Source: Orrella dioscoreae
GTDB taxonomy: Bacteria > Pseudomonadota > Gammaproteobacteria > Burkholderiales > Burkholderiaceae_B
Direction: 5' to 3'
Length of the DNA: 64,000 nt
Assembly (NCBI RefSeq): GCF_900089455.2
Contig: NZ_LT907988.1
Coordinates: 4,278,001-4,342,000 of the forward strand
Numbering within the stretch: position 1 is the first letter of the stretch; each line of letters starts with the position of its first letter. The translations under genes and the position numbers were made by a program. This document shows, piece after piece, positions 57,937 through 64,000 of the stretch. The notes beneath the pieces are model-generated. The model did not search any database. It was not told the origin of the DNA and saw nothing but the letters and a program-made list of their open reading frames with translations.

Positions 57937-60345
57937 CTACTTCGACGGCTGCAGGATCAGCCGGTGCAAGGGCGGTCCTGGCAGGAAGGGCTGGGTGCGG
58001 CCTTTCTCCCAGGCATCGTGTCCCGCCAGGAAGAAGGGCGACAGCGGGTGCCCCGAGGCGCCGCCGGGCATCGTCAGGAAACCCTTTTCCTCCTCACCCG
58101 GCGAGACCACGAACCGCTCGGACGCGCCGATGCCGGGCATCTGCACGCGCGGCGTATCCAGGTCCCCGGGCATGGGCACGTGCGGCGCCGACAGCCAGCC
58201 GGCCATCGGCCGCGGCACCAGGCGCGCGAACGGGTGCGTGACGTTCAGCCGGTTGTGCTGCCCCCACTTCAGCGCCGCCAGATCCTCGCCATTGCGCGTG
58301 AGCTCGGCGATGGAGGCATCGACGCGGTCCAGCATGAAGCTGCGCCAATCCGGATAGCGCGCCGGGCGCCAGGCTTCGGCGCGCGCCACCGCCTCCATGA
58401 GCGGCAGGATGCGCGAGGAGGCCAGGCGCACGGACAGGCCGGGCTCGATGTCTTCCAGCCTGTCGTCCAGCGCGCCAAACCAGCTGTCGTACAAGGCCAG
58501 GTGGAAGGTGCGCGCCATGAGATAGCCGGCGCTGTCCGCACCGGCGCGCCCCTGCCAGTCCCGCAAGGCATCGCGGAAAACCCGGCGTTGCGGATGATCG
58601 CGCAAGGCCTCGTCGTCCAGCACGGACAGGGCCAGGTCGCGCCAGCTGTCCACCCAGCTGGCGCGGTCGTCCAGCTGGATGGCCTTCAAGGATGCCTCGT
58701 CGTGCTGCTCACGGGCCAGCAGCGCATCCCGGATCTGCAGCGAGCGCACGCCGACGTTGGCCCCGCCATCGCCGATGCGCGACTGCATCGCCGCGTCGCT
58801 GAGCTGCGTGCTGTTGCCGCTCCAGAGCCGCCCCAGCGCCGGGTCCAGCAAGGACGGATAGTCGCCGGCGGGCAGGCGCGCCAACGGTGCGCCCGCCTGC
58901 GCGGCCGTCACGGGAAAGCCTTCCGGATCGAAGGTGGCCGCGGGCAGGAGCCCCGCCAACGTCCAGCCGATGCGGCCCGCGTCATCGGCCACCAGGATGT
59001 TCTGCGCGGGGATGCCGGAGGCCCGCGCGACCGCCAGGGCCGAGGGCACGTCGGTCGCGGACTCCATCCTCCGCAAGGAAAGATCCCGGGCGCTGTCCAG
59101 ATGCGCCGCCCAGCGGATGGCATAGTGTTTGCCGCCGGCGGCGATCATCGGCCCCCACTCCGTGTCGCGCACGGGCAACTGCACGGTTTCGCCGCCGCGC
59201 ACCGCAACGGCCTCGCCGTGCTCCACCGCCTCGCGCCATTCGCCCTTGCCGTCGCGATAGCGTCGCGGATTCCCTGGGTCCACCTCCAGCGCCACGAGGT
59301 CGATGAAATGGCCGTAGCTGTTGGTGAAGCCCCAGGCCACCTTGCCATTGCTGCCCGCGACGATCACGGGCGCGCCGGGCAGGCTCACGCCCGACACGCG
59401 GCGCGCGCTGCCCGTGCCGTCGGGTACGTTCAGGGTCAGTCGATACCAGACATTGGGCAGGCGCAGTCCCAGGTGCATGTCATTGGCCACGATGGCCTTG
59501 CCGTCCCGGCCGTGTCGCCCATCCACGGCCCAGGCGTTGCTGCCGATCACCGGCGGGGTGTCGATCGCCGCGTTGCGGATGCCGTCCTGGCGCGCCAGCG
59601 TATCGATCCAGTCGGGCCGCGTGGCCGGCACCGCGGGCAGCGCGGTCGGCGCGGGCACGCCATCCAGCGTGGCGTCCCAATGGCTGCCCGGCAGGGTCAG
59701 CGCGGTCAACAGGTCGTCGGGCACCAGGTCACGCAGCGCGCCCCGGGTCAGCACGCGGCGCAGTTCGCTGACCTGCAGGTTGATGGTCATGGCGTCGATG
59801 GCCAGCAGTGAATCCTCGGGCCGCCAGGGCTGCGGCGCCTCGCGCAGCAACAGGTATTCGAAGGGCCGCACGCGCAGGCTTGCCAGGCCGGCGTTGGCGC
59901 CGTCGGCATAGGCCTGCAGGATGTCGCGGTCGTCCTTCGGCAACGCGGCAAGCGAACGCTGGGCGCGGGCGCGGAAACGGTTCAGGCGATTGCGCAGGTC
60001 CAACGGCAGGGCCACCTCGCCGATCAGCCCGGCCAGTTCGCCCGCCGCCGTGCGGCGCTGCAGATCCATCTGGAAGTAGCGGTCCTGCGCATGGGCGTAG
60101 CCGGTGGCGTAGGCCAGGTCACGCCGGTTGCCGGCGCGGATCGTCGCGGCCCCCTGGGCATCGCGCTCGATGATGGCCGAGGCCGACAGCCCTGGCGCGG
60201 ACGCTTCGCCATCGATGCCGGGCAGGCTGCCGCGCAGGGCCAGCCAGGCCGCGGCCACGAGAATCACCAACAGGGCCAACAGGGCGCACAGCGCGCGTCC
60301 GGCAACACGCAGGGCGCGGGACCGCGGTCGACGACGAAGGGGCAT
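57937..60345 (-). CDS. Penicillin-acylase-family Ntn hydrolase
   Basis: An 802-residue exported precursor. N-terminal membrane segment or signal ('ALCALLALLVILVAAAWLAL'); alpha-chain region with 'YATGYAHAQDRYFQMDLQRR'; and the autocatalytic cleavage site G268/S269 in 'PPVIGSNAWAVDG', which frees the nucleophile Ser of the beta chain. The family cleaves acyl groups from penicillins, acyl-homoserine lactones or other amides; the substrate here is open. It is convergent with the response regulator. Confidence 0.9.
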   Translation of the reverse strand: MPLRRRPRSRALRVAGRALCALLALLVILVAAAWLALRGSLPGIDGEASAPGLSASAIIERDAQGAATIRAGNRRDLAYATGYAHAQDRYFQMDLQRRTAAGELAGLIGEVALPLDLRNRLNRFRARAQRSLAALPKDDRDILQAYADGANAGLASLRVRPFEYLLLREAPQPWRPEDSLLAIDAMTINLQVSELRRVLTRGALRDLVPDDLLTALTLPGSHWDATLDGVPAPTALPAVPATRPDWIDTLARQDGIRNAAIDTPPVIGSNAWAVDGRHGRDGKAIVANDMHLGLRLPNVWYRLTLNVPDGTGSARRVSGVSLPGAPVIVAGSNGKVAWGFTNSYGHFIDLVALEVDPGNPRRYRDGKGEWREAVEHGEAVAVRGGETVQLPVRDTEWGPMIAAGGKHYAIRWAAHLDSARDLSLRRMESATDVPSALAVARASGIPAQNILVADDAGRIGWTLAGLLPAATFDPEGFPVTAAQAGAPLARLPAGDYPSLLDPALGRLWSGNSTQLSDAAMQSRIGDGGANVGVRSLQIRDALLAREQHDEASLKAIQLDDRASWVDSWRDLALSVLDDEALRDHPQRRVFRDALRDWQGRAGADSAGYLMARTFHLALYDSWFGALDDRLEDIEPGLSVRLASSRILPLMEAVARAEAWRPARYPDWRSFMLDRVDASIAELTRNGEDLAALKWGQHNRLNVTHPFARLVPRPMAGWLSAPHVPMPGDLDTPRVQMPGIGASERFVVSPGEEEKGFLTMPGGASGHPLSPFFLAGHDAWEKGRTQPFLPGPPLHRLILQPSK

Positions 60346-60429
60346 ACAGCGTCTCCGGTGACGGGCGGCGCGGGAAGCGGCACCGCCGCGAGGCGCGGCC
60401 ATTCTACCGTTGCCGGCGCGAAGCGCCTG

Positions 60430-61254
60430 TCACAACACCCGGGCCAGCGCGGCGTCCAGCCCCGGATGCGCGGGCGGGGCGAGCCCGAACACATCCGTCA
60501 GCAGCGCGCGCAAGGCAGCCACCTCCTTGATGGTGTGGCGCTCACTGGGCTGGCCGATCCGGTGATGGGCGTACTCCCCGTTGCGCAAGGCATGGCGTTC
60601 GCCCGGGCCCGTGCGCGCCACCAGCAACTGCCCGAGGAAGGGCGATTCAGGATGGGTGCTGACATACCAGTTGCCGACTTCGAAATCGATGGCGGGCTGG
60701 GCCAGCAGGTCGAAGGCATAGAGATGGCGCCACGCCTGCCCCACTTGCGCCTGCAGCAGGTAGCCGCCGCCGCTTTCCTCCAGCCGGTAGGGCTCCAGCG
60801 GCGTGGCCTGCGCCTGGGTCTCGTCCAGGCGCAAGGGCGTGGGAGGCACCATGCCGCCGAAACCCACGTCCACGGCGTAGCGCACCTGGTCCAGGGTCAC
60901 CAGGATCAGCATGTGCGTGCGCGGCGGCGGCGTGTGCGTGTCTTCGCCCAGCAGCACGCGGCCGGTGAGCGGCCGCGCGTCGTAACCCAGCGCGCGCAGC
61001 AGCCACAGGAACATCAGGTTCAGCTCATAGCAATAGCCGCCGCGCCCCTCCCGCAGCAGCTTGTTGCGCAAGCTGGGCAGGTCCAGCCGCACGGGGACGC
61101 GCAGCAGCGCGGCCAGGGTCTCGAACGGAAACACCTGGGTGTGCCGGGCCTGCAAGCCGCCCAGCACCGAGAGCGTGGGCGCGGGCGGGGTGCCGTGGCC
61201 CAGCCGGCGCAGATAGAGGATGAGATCTTCCTCGGGAGAAGGGGTCATCATCAT
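60430..61254 (-). CDS. nat: Arylamine N-acetyltransferase
   Basis: A 274-residue NAT with a complete Cys-His-Asp triad: C75 ('REGRGGYCYELN'), H114 ('PPRTHMLILVT') and D129 ('RYAVDVGFGGMVPP'). It transfers acetyl from CoA to arylamines or hydrazines in the cytosol. It lies 6 bp downstream of the nitronate monooxygenase gene on the same strand, so the two are probably cotranscribed: both act on nitrogenous aromatic or nitro compounds. Confidence 0.93.
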   Translation of the reverse strand: MMMTPSPEEDLILYLRRLGHGTPPAPTLSVLGGLQARHTQVFPFETLAALLRVPVRLDLPSLRNKLLREGRGGYCYELNLMFLWLLRALGYDARPLTGRVLLGEDTHTPPPRTHMLILVTLDQVRYAVDVGFGGMVPPTPLRLDETQAQATPLEPYRLEESGGGYLLQAQVGQAWRHLYAFDLLAQPAIDFEVGNWYVSTHPESPFLGQLLVARTGPGERHALRNGEYAHHRIGQPSERHTIKEVAALRALLTDVFGLAPPAHPGLDAALARVL

Positions 61255-61260
61255 GCGCCC

Positions 61261-62259
<999 letters not shown>

Positions 62260-62418
62260 TCATCGGGACGCGTCATTATCTCCCGCTGCCTCGCGCCCGC
62301 AAGCCCCGGGGCGCCAGCCTTGCGAAAACGTAAGTCCGGTAAGGAAATGTGCATGTCATCAAGCGGACGGCTGGAATGCCTACAGTCCCAGGCTCGCCAT
62401 CCTCAGGATTTCCCCGCC

Positions 62419-63078
62419 ATGGCTGCATCCGCGCACGCGCACCCCTTCTCTTCCTACGATCCGGTGCAGCTCATCGGAACCGTCACGCAGATCCACCCCG
62501 GCGGCCGCTGCACGGTGCGTTGCGACACCCGCGACTGGGAAGTGCCGCGCGCCGCCAGCTGCCTGCTGGCGCCGCAGACGGGAGACACCGCGCTCATCTG
62601 CGGGCCGGACGCCAGCCAGGTCTACCTGATCGCCATCATCACGCAGGCCGCGCCGCTGGCCGCCCGTATCGACACCCCGGGCAGCCTGGTGATCGCCGCG
62701 GCCCAGGGCAGCGTCACGCTGGAGGCCGGCGAGGCCGTCGCGCTGCGCGGCGCCCGCCACACCTCGCTGGAAACGGCCGAGCTGGACATCCAGGCGGGCA
62801 AGGGCCGCGTCACCGTGCAGGACATGGACTACCTGGGCCTGGGGCTGCGCGCCTCGCTGGGCAGCCTGCGCGTGGTGGGCCGCAGCTGCGAAGTGGTCAT
62901 GGACCGGATCTCGCAACTGGCCCGCCACATCTTCCGCCTGGCCGAGGACACCGAGCAGGTGCGCGCCGGCCGCATCGACCAGCAGGCCGAGCAGACCGTG
63001 CGCGTGCACGCCCGCCACACGCTCGTCACCGGCAAGGACCTGGTGAAGGTCGACGCCGACCAGATCCACATGGGTTAA
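62419..63078 (+). CDS. DUF3540 domain protein
   Basis: A 219-residue protein. An OB-like N-terminal part ('VQLIGTVTQIHPGGRCTVRC') is followed by a long beta-helix-like region ('VTLEAGEAVALRGARH', 'ETAELDIQAGKGRVTVQD') and a helical C-terminus ('MDRISQLARHIFRLAEDTEQ'). I recognise the DUF3540 pattern, usually found in type VI secretion or VgrG-associated clusters. No T6SS gene is in the window. An ATG at 62347 would add 24 residues, but its ribosome site is too close. Confidence 0.65.
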   Translation: MAASAHAHPFSSYDPVQLIGTVTQIHPGGRCTVRCDTRDWEVPRAASCLLAPQTGDTALICGPDASQVYLIAIITQAAPLAARIDTPGSLVIAAAQGSVTLEAGEAVALRGARHTSLETAELDIQAGKGRVTVQDMDYLGLGLRASLGSLRVVGRSCEVVMDRISQLARHIFRLAEDTEQVRAGRIDQQAEQTVRVHARHTLVTGKDLVKVDADQIHMG

Positions 63079-63136
63079 CCCGCAAGCCCGGCCGGGAAGC
63101 CGCCGGGCAGGCCGGGCGCGCCTTACAATCCGGCGC

Positions 63137-63877
63137 ATGACCCAGACCCTGACGCCGCCCGACGCAACGCCCGGGACCCGCCCCAAGCGCAAGCTCTACG
63201 AGGCGGTCTTCGAGGCCATCGCGGTCGACATCCTGCAAGGCACGCTGCCCACGGGCTCGGCCCTGCCCACCGACTCCGCGCTGTGCACCCGCTTCGGGGT
63301 CAGCCGCACCGTCATCCGCGAAGCCATCCAGCATCTGTCCAGCGTGGGCCTGCTGGACGTACGCCACGGCGCCGGCACCTATATCAATGGCTCGCGCCAG
63401 TGGGACCTGCTGGACCCGCAACTGCTGACGATGATGGGCCGCACCGGCACCATCGGCTTCGTCATCGACGATCTGCTGGATATCCGGCGCATGTTCGAAG
63501 TGGAAGCCGCCACGCTGGCGGCCAAGCGCGCCACGCCCGACGATATCCGCGCGCTGGAGGCCCTGCTGGTCCGCATGCGGGACCCGGCCACCACCGAACA
63601 GGAACACGTGGCGCTGAACCTGGAGTTCCACGGCCTGCTGGTGCAGGCCTCGCACAACCGCATCCTGCAAGGCCTGCGCGAGCAATTGCGCGGCGTGCTG
63701 ACCGTCATGATGAACGCACGCCACCGCCAGGCCGACGCCGAGATGCGCACGGTGTCGACCGCCATGCACCAGATGATCCTCGACAGCATCCGCGAACGCC
63801 GGCCCGATCGCGCCCAGGCGGTGATGCTGGCGCATATCCAGGGCGCGGAGCGCTCGCTGCAGCACGAGCCGCGCTGA
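63137..63877 (+). CDS. GntR/FadR-family transcriptional regulator
   Basis: A 246-residue regulator. The winged HTH (about 20-85) contains 'TDSALCTRFGVSRTVIREAI' and 'GLLDVRHGAGTYI'. The FCD ligand domain includes His and Asp/Arg residues in 'DDLLDIRRMFEVEAA' and 'NLEFHGLLVQASHN'. FadR-type proteins respond to small acids and usually control nearby catabolic or transport genes; the likely target is outside the window. A terminator follows. Confidence 0.9.
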   Translation: MTQTLTPPDATPGTRPKRKLYEAVFEAIAVDILQGTLPTGSALPTDSALCTRFGVSRTVIREAIQHLSSVGLLDVRHGAGTYINGSRQWDLLDPQLLTMMGRTGTIGFVIDDLLDIRRMFEVEAATLAAKRATPDDIRALEALLVRMRDPATTEQEHVALNLEFHGLLVQASHNRILQGLREQLRGVLTVMMNARHRQADAEMRTVSTAMHQMILDSIRERRPDRAQAVMLAHIQGAERSLQHEPR

Positions 63878-63893
63878 GGACACGCCATTGCAA

Positions 63894-63925
63894 AGCCCCT
63901 GGCCGCGGCGCGCCAGGGGCTTTTT
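63894..63925 (+). terminator. Rho-independent terminator of the GntR gene
   Basis: A 10-bp stem AGCCCCTGGC/GCCAGGGGCT (63894-63903 with 63912-63921) followed by TTTTT. Confidence 0.9.
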
Positions 63926-63949
63926 CATTGCGCGGCACCGCTGGCGGGC

Positions 63950-64000
63950 TTACTCCATCTTGATGCCCCGCGTCTGGATCAGATCGCGCAGGCGCTCCAC
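63950..64000 (-). CDS. 3' end of a gene running off the window
   Basis: The last 16 codons on the minus strand, ending '...RLRDLIQTRGIKME' and a TAA at 63950-63952. The tail resembles the C-terminus of TctC/Bug binding proteins, but 16 residues cannot prove it. It is convergent with the GntR gene and may share its terminator region. Confidence 0.5.
   Translation of the reverse strand: MERLRDLIQTRGIKME

Overview
The window looks like the chromosome of a GC-rich betaproteobacterium of the Alcaligenaceae (Achromobacter/Bordetella type). This is inferred from gene content: tripartite tricarboxylate (Bug/TctC-type) transport genes, HtpG beside a tRNA-Leu, and a formamidase plus urea/amide ABC transporter locus. 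No 16S or other species-defining marker is present.

Left edge (1-2.9 kb): a RelE/ParE-type toxin with its antitoxin, htpG, and a complete tRNA-Leu(CAA).

Accessory region (2.86-19.0 kb): the tRNA-Leu 3' half is an attachment site used repeatedly. An intact tyrosine integrase starts just downstream of the tRNA. A 63-bp exact copy of the tRNA 3' end closes a 14.5-kb island at 17.29-17.36 kb. Beyond it lie a fragment of a second, related integrase, a two-gene SMR efflux pump with a TetR regulator, a third decayed tRNA 3' end, and the broken 5' end of a third integrase. The layout is three stacked insertions in different states of decay.

The first island looks like an integrated mobilizable plasmid. 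It has a candidate oriT with an IncP-like nic core, a DnaA box and iteron-like repeats, an HTH gene, a replication-type gene, mobC and a MOBP relaxase, the four genes coupled by ATGA overlaps. It also carries an isolated VirB5 - membrane protein - EexN - VirB6 block with no other type IV secretion genes, and an orphan VbhA-type antitoxin. Its AT-rich right end is a defence module: a CD-NTase (SMODS plus C-terminal sensor) overlapping a SLATT membrane effector, i.e. a CBASS operon, followed by a YaaC-like gene. The left end carries a Tat-exported TIM-barrel protein and an unknown gene.

Chromosomal part (19-64 kb): a BLUF-EAL photoreceptor; two unknown envelope genes; a periplasmic CPYC thiol protein; an orphan BrnA with a wrecked brnT; a periplasmic endonuclease I; aquaporin; a DUF2946 - TonB receptor - PepSY metal-uptake cluster; a Phd/zeta toxin pair; PpiC; a hydroxyacid dehydrogenase facing an alcohol dehydrogenase-tctCBA operon with a divergent LysR gene; a ketoglutarate-semialdehyde-type dehydrogenase; D-amino-acid dehydrogenase with a divergent LysR gene; a copper set (DUF2946, SCO1, PCuAC); an amide/urea uptake and hydrolysis locus (urtABCDE-fmdA-fmdB) beside a divergent two-component system whose kinase is fused to an NCS1-type permease; a penicillin-acylase-family protein; arylamine N-acetyltransferase; nitronate monooxygenase; a DUF3540 protein; a FadR-type regulator; and the last codons of one more gene.
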